Assembly (NCBI GenBank): GCA_916613615.1
Contig: OU744726.1
Span: 15,875,515-15,939,514, forward strand
Direction: 5' to 3'
DNA from: Steromphala cineraria
Lineage: Eukaryota; Mollusca; Gastropoda; Trochida; Trochidae
DNA length: 64,000 bases
Numbering within the stretch: the first letter of the stretch is position 1; every line of letters starts with the position of its first letter. The position numbers and the translations under genes were made by a program. Below are positions 22,700 to 34,200 of this stretch, in pieces. Below the pieces are notes generated by a model. The model saw nothing but the letters and a program-made list of their open reading frames with translations. It had not been told where the DNA came from and did no database searches.

Positions 22700-23340
22700 G
22701 CTATTCACTGATGCACGGTTGCACCAGTGGAAGTTGCAGGGATGTCGTCAGTAGTCTCTGCAACTGCGGCAGAGGTTGCAGCAACCTCGGCGGTCTTTTC
22801 TGCAACTGCAGCGGCCTAACGCTAACCTAAGTCTATCCACTGATGCACGGTTTGCACCAGTGGAAGTTGCAGGGACGTCGATGGTAGTCTCGGCAACTGC
22901 GGCGGATGTTGCTGCAGCCACGGCGGCCTAATGCTAACCTAAGGCTATCCATTGATGCACGGTTTGCACCAGTGGAAGTTGCAGGGACGTCGGTGGTTGT
23001 CTCTGCAACTGCGGCAGATGTTGCAGCAACCTCGGCAGTTGTTGCTGCAGCCACGGCGGCCTTACGCTAACCTAAGGCTATCCACTGATGCACGGTTTGC
23101 ACCAGTGGAAGTTGCAGGGACGTCGATGGTAGTCTCAGCAACTGCGGCGGATGTTGCTGCAGCCACGGCGACCTAATGCTAACCTAAGGCTATCCATTGA
23201 TGCACGGTTTGCACCAGTGGAAGTTGCAGGGACGTCGATGGTAGTCTCAGCAACTGCGGCGGATGTTGCTGCAGCCACGGCGGCCTTACGCTAACCTAAG
23301 GCTATCCACTGATGCACGGTTTGCACCAGTGGAAGTTGTA
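22700..23340 (+). repeat. Minisatellite with a hairpin in every unit, copy A
   Basis: The unit marker ATGCACGG occurs at 22711, 22843, 22955, 23088, 23200 and 23312, giving spacings of 132, 112, 133, 112 and 112 bp. The longer units carry an extra ~21 bp of a GCAGCAACCGCGG-type sequence. Each unit contains an 11-bp imperfect palindrome, CCACTGATGCA-CGGTT-TGCACCAGTGG. CG content is far above the surroundings. The open frames across it (Ala/Thr-rich) are repeat artefacts. Confidence 0.85.
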
Positions 23341-23427
23341 GACAAACAACAAAACACAGACATTAAAATATGAAGATTATATACATTTAACATTTTTTTT
23401 CTAAAAATTGGGAACACTCAGATGCAC

Positions 23428-24934
23428 AAATCATTTTACAATTAATAAATACATGTAGTAATAATCCTATTCAGCATTACATTATTATAAATGTGAGGGC
23501 ATAATCACATACAGCGTCACATGATATAAGTTCATTAAAAGTTATGATACAAATCCATCCATCACAATAAAACATAACATTACATGAAATAGACTATTCA
23601 CAAACACACAACCAACCTCGTCTCAGGTATGCAGGCTTTCCATATGCCCAGAGATGCCACATGAAGAAGTGTGATGCCTAAATAAAGAATGTACTAATTA
23701 ACTAATCACTTAACTTAAATGAATAGAGTAAAAATAGGTAAACTTGGCATATACCCTACAATAAACTAAACTATGTTAAGAGGTGTTAAAGAATATAAAT
23801 ATACTATTATCCTAAATACTATTAATCCTAGCTTACCTAGAATGCCTAATAATAATAATAATAATAATAATTTTAACGCCTAGTATCCAGTCCAGGACTG
23901 CTCAACGGCGATACACATGGCGATGCAATGTATATTATTACCCTGAATGAATAGTACTTTCGAGTCAAGCTACTAAGCGCCTCGCGCGACCATATAGGTC
24001 CGTACTTTCAGGTACCCATTTATACAGCTGGGTAAACTGAGTGCATACTAAATGTAATGTAAACCTAAGTTAAGACGGAATAGTACTATTGTCTTAACGA
24101 CACTAAACTACAAATAAGATTGATATGAATATGACCTATATAAAATCCCTAACATAATATCCCTAAAGCCATACTAGAAATACACTAATATGATAGAATA
24201 ATACAAGCAAATATATAAAATGCTAACATACAGTAGTAATACTATCACTACACAATGCAAAAATGAAACTACATAAAAATCACTCACGGTACATGATGAA
24301 CTTCATATACTGACACTATCATAAAACCCTTACTATGCGTGAGGATATTTACAACATTACCGGTATAATGAATTATAATGCTCGAATAAATAAAATAAAA
24401 CGATACATACAGCAATAAACTATGCTGTAACATGACATATCATAAACATAAATACATATGCATACTATACACAATCTAACCTAAGTCCCTACAATAATGA
24501 CTTATGATAACTTAAACATAACTTACAGTACATACTGTGCAGTGTTGAACTTGGTGATGGCAAGAAAGAATATGCCAAGTAGCAGGAGAGAGGAGAGAGC
24601 AGAGTATATAAGGGCACCTGACTATCACAACCCAAGCTAACCTTAATAAACTATGGTCACAGGACAAGCCTCTGACCACCGTTGTAAACCCAAACATAAA
24701 GGACTAACTTAATTACCTAGGCTGGAGTGAATAACTAGCTTGCATTGAAATAAGTAATGGTGCAAGTGTTAGTAGCAACACAGAACAAGGGATATTTTAA
24801 ATATTTTAAAGGAATAAATTATGGGTTTTTTAGCTAAATAAATTATCTTAACTTATTTAGTATGATTGATAATAAAATGTTAAAAAAATAGGTAAATATA
24901 ATAAATTAAAAAGCAATCTTTACATCGGGTTACA
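23428..24934 (-). repeat. LTR-like repeat of copy B, with insertion
   Basis: Homologous to 18748-19595 on both sides of an insertion at about 23817-24505. It keeps the GTATATAAGGGCACCTGACTATC TATA region (about 24605-24625). The gag-side end reads GGGGGAGAATGTAACCCG on the minus strand. Confidence 0.6.
23817..24505. mobile_element. Insertion inside the copy-B LTR, with (AAT)n
   Basis: Absent from the copy-A LTR, where CTAAATAAATGAATATAACC occupies the site. It contains an (AAT)n microsatellite at 23848-23870, the sequence AGTCCAGGACTGCTCAACGG and GGTACCCATTTATACAGCTG. No ORF. Probably a small non-autonomous element; exact ends and target duplication are not clear. Confidence 0.5.
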
Positions 24935-25158
24935 TTCTCCCCCGCCAAGGCAAATGTCGGCCCGACATTTCGTGAAAAAAATTAGGTGATGGTGGAACCT
25001 GAAATGAGAAGCAGCATTGTCTTGTAGGCTTTGACTTCGGCTTTGTATAGCCCGGGCTGGGATAGGCTTCTTCTGTTCCACCTTGCGCTGTTCCTGGTCA
25101 TACTCTATCCTCCTGAGGGCAACTCTCAACTGGTCAAAGTCCTGTATAGCGTCAAACT
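24920..25158 (-). pseudogene. Gag-like remnant, copy B (internally deleted)
   Basis: Keeps only the last ~75 residues of the copy-A gag (KFDAIQDFDQLRVALRRIE to the GGGECNPM end), with a small in-frame insertion relative to A. Everything upstream, including the FSDDP capsid start, is removed by a deletion whose junction is at about 25158 (ACTTAAAGTAACTAAT). Confidence 0.65.
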
Positions 25159-26700
25159 TAAAGTAACTAATATAAATTAAGTTTGCAGCAAAAGTTTTCA
25201 ATTAAACTACCTTAATACTAACGCAATACCTAAGGGTCAAATTTATACTAAAGATAGACATACATGTATGCAGATGGAAAGCTATATTACATACCTATAG
25301 ATGAATGTAATACATGGTCATACAGATGCATCAAAACATGATATATACACACATGAATCAAGTCAACAATATGGTAAAATTACAAATATATAGAAAATGT
25401 AAGTTCACAGGATCCAAGGGAAAATAAGCAGTGTCTCTTGCACTTAGTTAATCACACAAGGTCAAAACACATCATGAGACGTCATTTATACTTGCACACA
25501 CATAGTGTCCTAGGGTCATCACTTCCGGTGTCTTCATGCTCTCTGGCGGTGTCTTCATGCTCTCTGGCGGCAGGTCAGTCCAGAAATTCTATCCCACCAG
25601 GGTTGCCATTGTAACACAGAGGTACTCTATGGTGTTCTAAATGACAACAAAGATTTTGTAGAACTATGGGAAGTTTGACTAACTGAATCTTCTGGATTAA
25701 AATCTATGTCCTGCATGGAACCTTTTAAGATTAAACTGTCCTGTCTTTCAATTTTCATTAAATTCTTGAACTTTTTGCAGGCAAATAAAAAGGACTAGAC
25801 TACTTGTACACAACCTTTAATTCAATAAGTCATAATGGTTCCATGCTTATTACATTTCTTAAATCTCATCTTCATTCATATTTCAACACATGTGAATCTT
25901 CAAACTTCCATATTCATATCCATATTCAAAATAATAATCATATCATATCTCCTATATCTTCAATACTTCTCAAAATATCTTCATTCCTCAGCTCAATTCT
26001 AATTCTGAGCAAATACAGTAGACTATGTGTTGATCGGTTAACATTGATAAGTTGATTGTTTGGTGATAATTGGTTGATAAGTTGTTGAAAGGATGTTAAT
26101 TGGTGATTGTTTTAGTTGATTACTTGATTATTCATTAAGATACTGCTTGTCAAATTGGTTGACATACTGCTTTTCAACTTGTAATTGACCATTTGGTTTG
26201 TTCAAGCTAGAAAGAAGCAAAATATTGCTGTAAGTAAAAAATTCCAATAAATTGAAATTAGAATGAAAAATTACCAGGAAATGTTGCTTTAACAACCTTA
26301 AGAAATAAGTTATTGCAAATAAATGACCTTTAAATCAATAAGCTTACAGCGAAAGAGCTTTAAAAAAATTATGCGACCCATGAAATTAGGTGACGGTACA
26401 GCACATGGTCTGCTAGCACCTTTACAAATACATTTACTGAGGAAAATATAGCAAATTAGGATTACTCATGAATTGGAAATTATCAAGGACACAATTATCA
26501 TTAAAACCTGAATGAATACTTAAAATTTTGTACCCTATTTTGACTTTAATGGCTACAAAACATCAGCATGCTTCACCGCAGCGAAGACACGTCCCTACGA
26601 ACCGCAGCTCGCTGTTAGAGTTACTTCCCTTTGTCAGGTTTTATGAAAACTTTGATTTCAAAGCGGAAACATTCAAGAAATAAAACAAAAGAAATATATC
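25158..26700. repeat. Internal region of copy B
   Basis: Near-identical to 21163-22690. It carries a 22-bp tandem duplication absent from A (GTGTCTTCATGCTCTCTGGC repeated near 25529 and 25551). No gene. Confidence 0.7.
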
Positions 26701-26711
26701 AGCCACACTAA

Positions 26712-27300
26712 GGCTATTCACTGATGCACGGTCTGCACCAGTGGAAGTTGCAGGGATGTCGGCGGTTACATATATAATAAGTCTCTGCAACTGCGGCGGA
26801 AGTTGCAGCAACCTCAGCTGTCATTGCTGAAACGGCGGAGGCCTAACGCTTACCTAAGGCTATCCACTGATGCACGGTTTGCACCAGTGGAAGTTGCAGG
26901 GATGTCGGCGGTAGTCTCTACAAGCGGCGGAAGTTGCAGCAATCCCCTGCGGTCGTTGCTGCAACCGTGGCGGCCTAACGCTAACCTAAGTCTATCCACT
27001 GATGCACGGTTTGCACAAATGGAAGTTGCAGGGACGTCGGCGGTAGTCTCTGCAACTGCGGCAGATGTTGCAGCAACCGCGGCGGAAGTTACTGCAACCG
27101 CGGCGGCCTAACACTAACCTAAGGCTATCCACTGATGCACGGTTTGCACAAATGGAAGTTGCAGGGACGTCGGCGGTAGTCTCTGCAACTACAGCGGATG
27201 TTGCAGCAACCGCGGCGGAAGTTGCTGCAACCGCGGCGGCCTAACGCTAACCTAAGGCTTTCCAGTGATGCACGGTTTGCACCAGTGGAAGTTGTAAACA
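26712..27300 (+). repeat. Minisatellite with hairpin units, copy B
   Basis: ATGCACGG markers at 26723, 26870, 27002, 27134 and 27268 give spacings of 147, 132, 132 and 134 bp. The units are mostly the long type, unlike copy A. In two units the right palindrome arm has changed to TGCACAAATGG, weakening the hairpin. Confidence 0.8.
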
Positions 27301-27416
27301 AACAACAAAACACAGACATTAAAATATGAATATATGTTGAACAATTTTTTTCTAAAAAATGGGGAATACTCAGATGCAATAAAAATTTAATGACAATAAT
27401 TTTATGACCATCTCAC

Positions 27417-28300
27417 CCCCTCACTAACCTCACCCACTACACCTACCTTATCCACTACATCCATCTCACCCACTACATCTACCTTATCATCTACATCTAC
27501 CTTATCTGCTACACCATCTACACCTACCTTATCTGCTATACCCACTACACCTACCTTATCCACTACATCCATCTCACCCGCTACACCCACTACATCTACC
27601 TTATCCACTACATCCACCTCACCCACTACATCTACCTTATTCACTACACCTACCTTATCTGCTACACCCACTACACCTACCTTATCCACTACATCCATCT
27701 CAACCACTACACCCACTACATCTACCTTATCCACTACATCCACCTCACCCACTACGCACACTACATCTACCTTATCCACTACACCTACTTTACCAACTAC
27801 ACCTACCATCTCACCCCCTCACTAACCTACCATCCCTCCCCCTAACCCATCCTCTATTTCCCCCCCGCACTAACCTACCATCTACCCCTCTAACCCACCT
27901 TACACCCTCACCCACTACACCCACCTTACCCACTACACTAACCTTATCAGCTACACCCACTACAACTACTTTATCCATTACACCCACCTCACCCACTACA
28001 CCCACTACACTAACCTTATCAGCTACACCCACTAAACCAACCTCACCCACTACACCCGCCTCACCCACTACATCTACCTCACCAACTACACCCACCTCAC
28101 CCACTATATCTAACTTATCCGCTACACCCACTACATCTACCTCACCCACTACACTAACCTCCCCCTCTACACTAACCTCACCCACTACATCTACCTCACC
28201 CACTACACTAACCTCACCCACTACACCTACATTATCGGCTACACCCACTACACTAACCTCACCCCCATACCCCATACACCCCCCCACTGCACTAACCACC
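27417..28300. repeat. 18-bp-based minisatellite, about 0.9 kb
   Basis: Built from variants of CACCCACTACATCTACCT, roughly 45-50 units, with higher-order arrangement of ACCTTATC and ACCTCACC variants. The plus strand is strongly C-rich and G-poor. Minus-strand frames read Val/Gly/Asp/Glu hexapeptides (VGEVDV) simply because the unit is a multiple of three. Confidence 0.85.
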
Positions 28301-28383
28301 CGTCTAACAATATAACCTAACACCCTTCTAACCTCTACCCCTACCTTACATACCACCCCCCGTGCCTTACGAAAAATACCCAT

Positions 28384-29525
28384 AGTTTAGTCAACAGTAC
28401 TTTCAGGATATGTCAACAGAGTTTTCAGGATTCGTCAACAGTCCTTTTAGGCTTTGTCAGTTCGTTCAGGCTTTGTGCATCAAAAAATGCGCTGAAAAAG
28501 AAAAATAAAACATTAGTATGATTGTCAGACAATTGCCTTGATAAATGAAGGAACACACAGTAAGTTATGATCAATTCATAGCAAAGGAAAATGGTCTTCG
28601 CATTGATAATTAACTAAAAATATGTGTATATCATGCACTGTGATGTACCCAGTCCCCACTTTTAATATAAAAAATGACCCTACCTCCCTTATGTACTAAG
28701 TTTATATTGTTTCCATGGAAACCAGAAAAACAAAAAATCAGAATAACTAAAGTGGCACCATTCCTCCACTAGATCTAACCATAAACCAAATTGATTAAGA
28801 TAATATCAAACAGTTTTTAGCTAAAGCTTGGTAATGAACTTCTCAAAAAAAACTAAGTTCAAATGATTTCCAGGAAAACTAGAATAAATAAAAAACCAAG
28901 AATAACCAAAGTAGCAAAAGGGACCACATCACCATTAGGTCTAACTACATACTAAGTTTGGTAAAAAAATATTGAAAGGTTTGGGAGAAAGTAGGCCCGG
29001 AAACAGACCCTATCCCCTATATAGAACTTGTTCTTCTACACAGATGTTTCGAAAACAGAGGAACATTCAAAAGTCCCAAGGAAGGCAATAACCAGAAAAC
29101 CAAAAGGTCAGAGAGGTGTCTACGGCTATACGAACAGGTGAAGTTATTTAATGATGCAATTTTATGGGTGAAAACATTTGAGCACAATCTTTATTTATTT
29201 TGCTTGTTCAGATGAAATACTTTTTCTATTTTAGTGCAAGTTGTATTGATATGGACAAATAATCAATATACAAAATCAGTGTGAAGATTACATATTCATA
29301 AAAATGACTATGTGGTAATTTGTTTATCAGTGCTTTTGCATGTTGATTTATATTAGCTCTCAGCAAATATACAATACTGTAAATATCAATACGCAGTTAC
29401 TTTGTCAGTTCAAAAGTATCTGTTTTCTGTTACTTGAGAACCACTTGAAATATTGAATTGATTACTCCTTACTTTGAAAAAAACATATTCGTTTTAGAAA
29501 TCATTTACGGCCTGTTTCTGGAGGA
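28384..29525. other. Unassigned AT-rich spacer
   Basis: The only structure noted is three related phrases at 28390-28460 (TCAACAGTACTTTCAGG, TCAACAGAGTTTTCAGG, TCAACAGTCCTTTTAGG). No gene seen. Confidence 0.4.
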
Positions 29526-29528
29526 CAG

Positions 29529-30014
29529 TTACAGAGAAGTGTTTCGGGGATAGATCGCTGTACAATCGGTGGCCAGTCCGAGATCACACCAGATGATGTC
29601 CCCTACACTTTGAATTGTACCTACTTTGATGTAGTCCCCTACACTTTGAATTGTACCTACTTTGACATGGTCCCCTACACTTTGAATTGTACCTACTTTG
29701 ATGTCGTCCCCTACACTTTGAATTGTACCTACTTTGATGTCGTCCCCTTCCCTTTGAATTGTACCTACTTTGATGTCGTCCCCTACACTTTGAATTGTAC
29801 CTACTTTTACGTTGTCCCCTACACTTTGAATTGTACCTACTTTGATGTCGTCCCCTACACTTTGAATTGTACCTACTTTGATGTCGTCCCCTTCCCTTTG
29901 AATTGTACCTACTTTGATGTCGTCCCCTACACTTTGAATTGTACCTACTTTGACATCATCATGGAATACCACGATGAAAAGGAATATTAAAATTGATTTG
30001 GCCGATGGCACCAT
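29529..30014 (-). CDS. Possible secreted 12-residue-repeat protein (speculative)
   Basis: A 161-codon frame starting ATG at 30014. The first ~20 residues (MVPSAKSILIFLFIVVFHDD) look like a signal peptide: a lysine, then a hydrophobic core. Ten 12-residue repeats of the form KVGTIQSVGDDI follow, and a short Cys-containing tail ends at 29529. The plus strand is also open over the repeat, so openness is not evidence of coding. No promoter or splice signals were identified. I keep it because the hydrophobic start lies in unique sequence outside the repeat. Confidence 0.2.
   Translation of the reverse strand: MVPSAKSILIFLFIVVFHDDVKVGTIQSVGDDIKVGTIQREGDDIKVGTIQSVGDDIKVGTIQSVGDNVKVGTIQSVGDDIKVGTIQREGDDIKVGTIQSVGDDIKVGTIQSVGDHVKVGTIQSVGDYIKVGTIQSVGDIIWCDLGLATDCTAIYPRNTSL
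29596..29960. repeat. Minisatellite of ten 36-bp units
   Basis: Ten tandem copies around TTTGAATTGTACCTACTTTG. The variant order shows a higher-order period of four units (144 bp): the CCTTCC-type variant occurs twice, four units apart, each followed by the same neighbours. Both strands are open in one frame, giving 12-residue repeats. Confidence 0.9.
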
Positions 30015-30639
30015 TGTGAATTTGTCATTCTGAATAAATGTATTGACTTGTGCTTTGTTATTCTCTTCCTCTTAGACAAAAATGGTTTTATTTTGAAATT
30101 TGATTCTATTGAGATGAAATGAAACAATGGTTGCGTTTGAGGATTAACTCCAAACTATGACACACAATACTATTGGAGGTTGAACATTCGTTAGAAACTA
30201 ATGGAGGATAAACAGACAAAACATTACTTATTGGAGACAACCATAAAATCATATCATGATGCAATAAAACTTATGTTTAAATAACTCTGTTATAATTGGT
30301 TATTTTCAGTCGATATATAGTTTGAGAAATATGTCCTGGCACCAAATGACTTTCTCAAAGACTCACTGTTCAAATAATGCTCTTTGGTAAACACTTTGGA
30401 CAATTTTATTATGAGATATCTCAAGGATAATGAATGACATATGAATACCTTATTGCTAAAATTAATAGTTTGAAAGATAAGCTTGAGGAACTGATTACCT
30501 AAAAAGTCAGTGGTATATAAGATAACTTCAAAATCTCAGTTGAAAATAATACAACACTGAAATATGAAAGAGGAAAATGAACACAAAGTGATTAAATTCA
30601 AAATATGATTTTGTTATGATAGGAAATAAATTGAAAGTA
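30015..30639. other. Unassigned AT-rich sequence
   Basis: No recognisable gene. It leads into a decayed LINE fragment. Confidence 0.35.
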
Positions 30640-30990
30640 TGAATAAGCAGATACTGAATAGATTATTCCCACGCGATCTCCGATTCGGGGCATAAAAAGC
30701 CTTCTGTTACCACAACTTTATTACTTATTTGCAGCTTTACCAAACCCAAACCACCAAATGATCAAAGAAATAGAACAGCTTTGCTTTGAACTAATATGTA
30801 GAGATAAACCCGAAAAAGTGAGTCAAGGCATTAATACTAAGAACTATTAACAAGGGGGAATATGAATCCCAGATGAAACAAATCTCATTCGATCACAAAA
30901 GATTTCATGGATGAAAAGAATTGCCAACTCTGAATTTATATGGTCTCAAAGATAATATTCCAACAAATGATTAAGGATAATTTCTAAACA
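30640..30990 (+). pseudogene. Decayed LINE ORF2 fragment
   Basis: With frameshifts and stops, the translation reads an RDLRFG block, then ALPNPNHQMIKEIEQLCFEL, then a QGGI..PDETNLI..QKISWMKR block. That order (LPNP, FxWxxKP, GGL..PD, ALKxSWIKR) is the region downstream of the RT in L1-like LINEs. It is short and broken, so family assignment is tentative. Confidence 0.5.
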
Positions 30991-31039
30991 ATCCAACAAG
31001 CTATTTTTCAAATACATTATACATGTTATTTTCTTACAG

Positions 31040-31205
31040 ATCTGGCCCGGTATTCAAAAAAGCTTCTAAGAATTTTCTTAGTTTTATACTTAAGAATTCC
31101 TAACTTTAAGAAAAAACTTAGTTTTCTTCTTATTAGTTCATCTAAGAACAATTCTCAGTAGCTAAGAATATACTAAGAATTAACTAAGAAAAACTCAACT
31201 TGCAT
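31040..31205. repeat. Small dispersed repeat rich in CTTAAGAA/TTCTTAG
   Basis: Begins GGCCCGGTATTCAAAAAAGC and contains many CTAAGAA and TTCTTAG words that pair with each other, giving a foldable ~165-bp segment. This resembles non-autonomous repeats of marine invertebrates; no coding potential. Confidence 0.4.
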
Positions 31206-34200
31206 TGTGGGAATGGTATACCGGTAGTACACTAAAAAAGCTGGTTTGAATTTATTTTAATGACATAATAGAAATCCTTTATCTATTATTAGTAAAGGGT
31301 GTATGTTCTGCTAAGTCAAAGGTCAGAAAATCAGTTTTTTCCTGTGACCAATTCAAATTATCAAAATAAAGATTTTGTAACACATTTGAATTGTCAATAA
31401 TGAATAAATAAATATGAAGTTTAACAATGTTGGGTTGAGTATACCTAGCTAGCGAGTAATGGACAAAAGGTCAGTAAAATATTTGATAATATTTGATCTA
31501 ACTTTTATTGATCAAACATTGAATACAATCCAGGTAACAAAACAACTAATTTGCATAAAAAGCCTTGATAAATCGTACATGTTAAAGGACGAATTGCACC
31601 AATCAAATCAAACAACACATAGTGTTGAATCAAGGTATGCATCCAATTATCTATCTATTTTTGAATATTACTGTCAAAACAATTCTTTTAGTTTACAGGA
31701 ATAAAAGATAAATGAAATAAAATAAAAATTCCTTTAGTGCAATTGTGATTATCATATTGCATCACAATGTTTCCTAATTTAAGGAAAAATCTATCTCACT
31801 TTTCACAAAAAAGTCTACCCATGTTAATTATAAATACATCTTATCTGTATAATTAGATATGAATACTAACTGTTGCATTATTCTCATTGAGGCAGATCAA
31901 TTATGTATAAACATGCAAAATGAAAAGATTTGGAGGTGGTTCAAAACCGACATGTTGTGATTAATCTGTTAAGCAAACAAATTATTGAAATATATATGAT
32001 TCATATAATTCATATAAATCTTGCTACCATTATCTCAAAACATTAATCATTGGGTAATTTAAGTTCATAATAAGACCCTTGTTTTACATTAGTAATCAGT
32101 ATTTTTTTAAATCTACATATCATATTTTTGAAAACAAATCTGTTTATTTGAAGTGTGTATACATATTTTGTATACTTACAAAAAGATGATACTTTACATG
32201 CCTTTGTTTGAAAATTCTTATGAATTTGTTTTCACTTCAAAACAGAGGTAAAATCTAATCACGCATGTTATTTTTCTTCAAACTCTTCAATTATTAGTTA
32301 AATAATTTGAAATCTATCTATTTTCGTGCATATAAAATATCTTCCAAAGAAATAAACCTTATTTCAACACAACTTGTATATCAAATATATAAAACACATT
32401 AGATGATTACTAACAAAGTTTAATTATGATTTCTGATAATGAAACTGTTTTTTATACTTTTTTGGATTATTAACTAAATATTTTTCTTTGACTCTTTGTT
32501 ATTTAGTAAATTGGGTGATATTTATATTAATATTTATAATAATCCAGGAACCGGTTCCCATTTCCAAAAAGTACAAAAACACAAACTATACTATTTTTTG
32601 GTTTTGATAATTGGTAGGTTCACAAAAAAAAACTACCAAACATTTCAAATTAGAATTCAAAATAATACAAAATGAGGGAGAAGTTAGAATTTTATATACC
32701 TTCTTCACCTCTTGAAAATTAATTATCAAATAGACAGGAAAATACTTAACCTAAAATATGGATATTGCTTAAGATATGTGCTTTGAAACTGTTGAAACTG
32801 AATTTCATTTATAATGTTTTATGTAGTTCCGATCGAGGTTAATGTGAGTACTTGTTAAGTGTTATGTCTATTGGGTATGTGATAAACTCATAAACTTTTT
32901 GGGTTTGCGAGATATTATATGTAGCTTTCTTTTACAAAATAACAATCTGTTGAAATACTTGATTTGTTCTTTTATATAACATAAAATGTTTCAATCAATC
33001 CAAGGAGTATAACTTCCCAAAAAGATTTCAAATTTATGAACTATGAAAACCATTTTACCAAATAGTTAAAAAAATTAAATTACAGTTAATTCTTGTGGAA
33101 AAATGTATATATAAAAGAAATGTTGAAATTTTAGACAATCAGAAATAAAAAGGTGGTGAGCATAGTTTGTTGTTGGTGTCTTATTGTATCCAATTTCAAT
33201 GTGTGTGTTTACATTTTCAAATGTTAACTGATTAAATGTATATCATATTGATCCTATACCAGTGCCTAGTAACAAAGTCAAGAAAAATTGCATAATATTT
33301 TCCCATTTCTGTTCCTGTCTTCCAAAACAAATGAACTCAGTTTTCATATAAAGGCTAAGGAAAAGAATTAAGCCATCAATTATGTCATAAGTCTAAGTGT
33401 TTTTCTTTATTGAAATTTGAGATCTTGTTAAAGTTGTCCCTTAAAGGAAAAGCATATCTGAAAACCTAAAGTTGCCTTTTGATATTTTCAGTTAGAAACA
33501 AATATTTAATCAATCTCATAGCTTTGGTGATATTATGTAACAATTTAAAAATATTAACATTTCAAGGTTTTCTGAGCAAGTTTAATTTCAGCATATTTGT
33601 CTTTGAGAAAACAATTGATGCTAATCTATTTAAATAAAGATTGAAATCGGTTTGGGTTATATACCGGTACATAAAATTAGTTTTGATTAATAATTCAGAT
33701 ACTTTGAAGATGTATTCTAATAAGGTATTTCCACCTTTATTGCTTGTAATTAGCCATATATACTTTAGTCAATTCTATGATGTAATATTTGTCAATAAAA
33801 ATTATTTCTTCACACTGCAATTTGCAAACAAATGTTGCTAAAAAGGATAAACATTTACAGGATATTTTGTTATATATTTTGATGTTCATTAAATGAAAAC
33901 CCGACACACACTGATAAGGGACCGGTCATTTATCACAGGGGGGGGGGGGGGGGGGGGGGCGTTAAAATAAGAATAAGACAAGAATAAACATATGTTTCTT
34001 TCAATTTGGTAGATGCAGCAATATTTCATTACGAAGCATATTTTTGGTAAAGTTCAAAAAAAGATTATTTTGAATAGTTCAGGATTTTAATTCATGTAAC
34101 ATTTTACAAAGTCACCTGCAAAGTCATTTGAATAGAGGAATATATTAATACATCATTTTGGATGTTCACATTGACAAAGTGCTTTCTTAAAATTCTAAAT

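Larger units (their letters stand above)
18745..27380 (-). mobile_element. Two tandem copies of a Ty3/Gypsy-derived non-autonomous unit
   Basis: Long direct similarity links 18748-19800 with 23428-25158, and 21163-23425 with 25158-27380. The order read on the minus strand is internal-LTR-internal-LTR. Copy A (left) keeps a larger gag remnant; copy B (right) lacks about 1.36 kb (equivalent to 19801-21163) but carries a ~690-bp insertion in its LTR. There is no pol, protease or integrase. LTR-internal-LTR-internal without an outer right LTR is the pattern expected from unequal recombination or a partial tandem duplication. Confidence 0.75.

Noticed and set aside
22833..23176. Ala/Thr-rich open frames on both strands as coding
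   Set aside because: They lie in the hairpin minisatellite and are open on both strands because of repeat structure and high GC.
27402..28383. Two long minus-strand frames rich in Val/Gly/Asp/Glu as a repeat protein
   Set aside because: The frames follow entirely from an 18-bp minisatellite whose length is a multiple of three. There is no unique domain and the frames are interrupted by stops between them.
27417..29960. CRISPR array
   Set aside because: The repeats are contiguous minisatellite units without unique spacers, and the sequence is eukaryotic.
29610..29990. Plus-strand NCTYFDVVPYTL repeat ORF
   Set aside because: It is the complement of the 36-bp array, without signal peptide or unique sequence at its start. 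Only the minus-strand reading has a plausible N-terminus.
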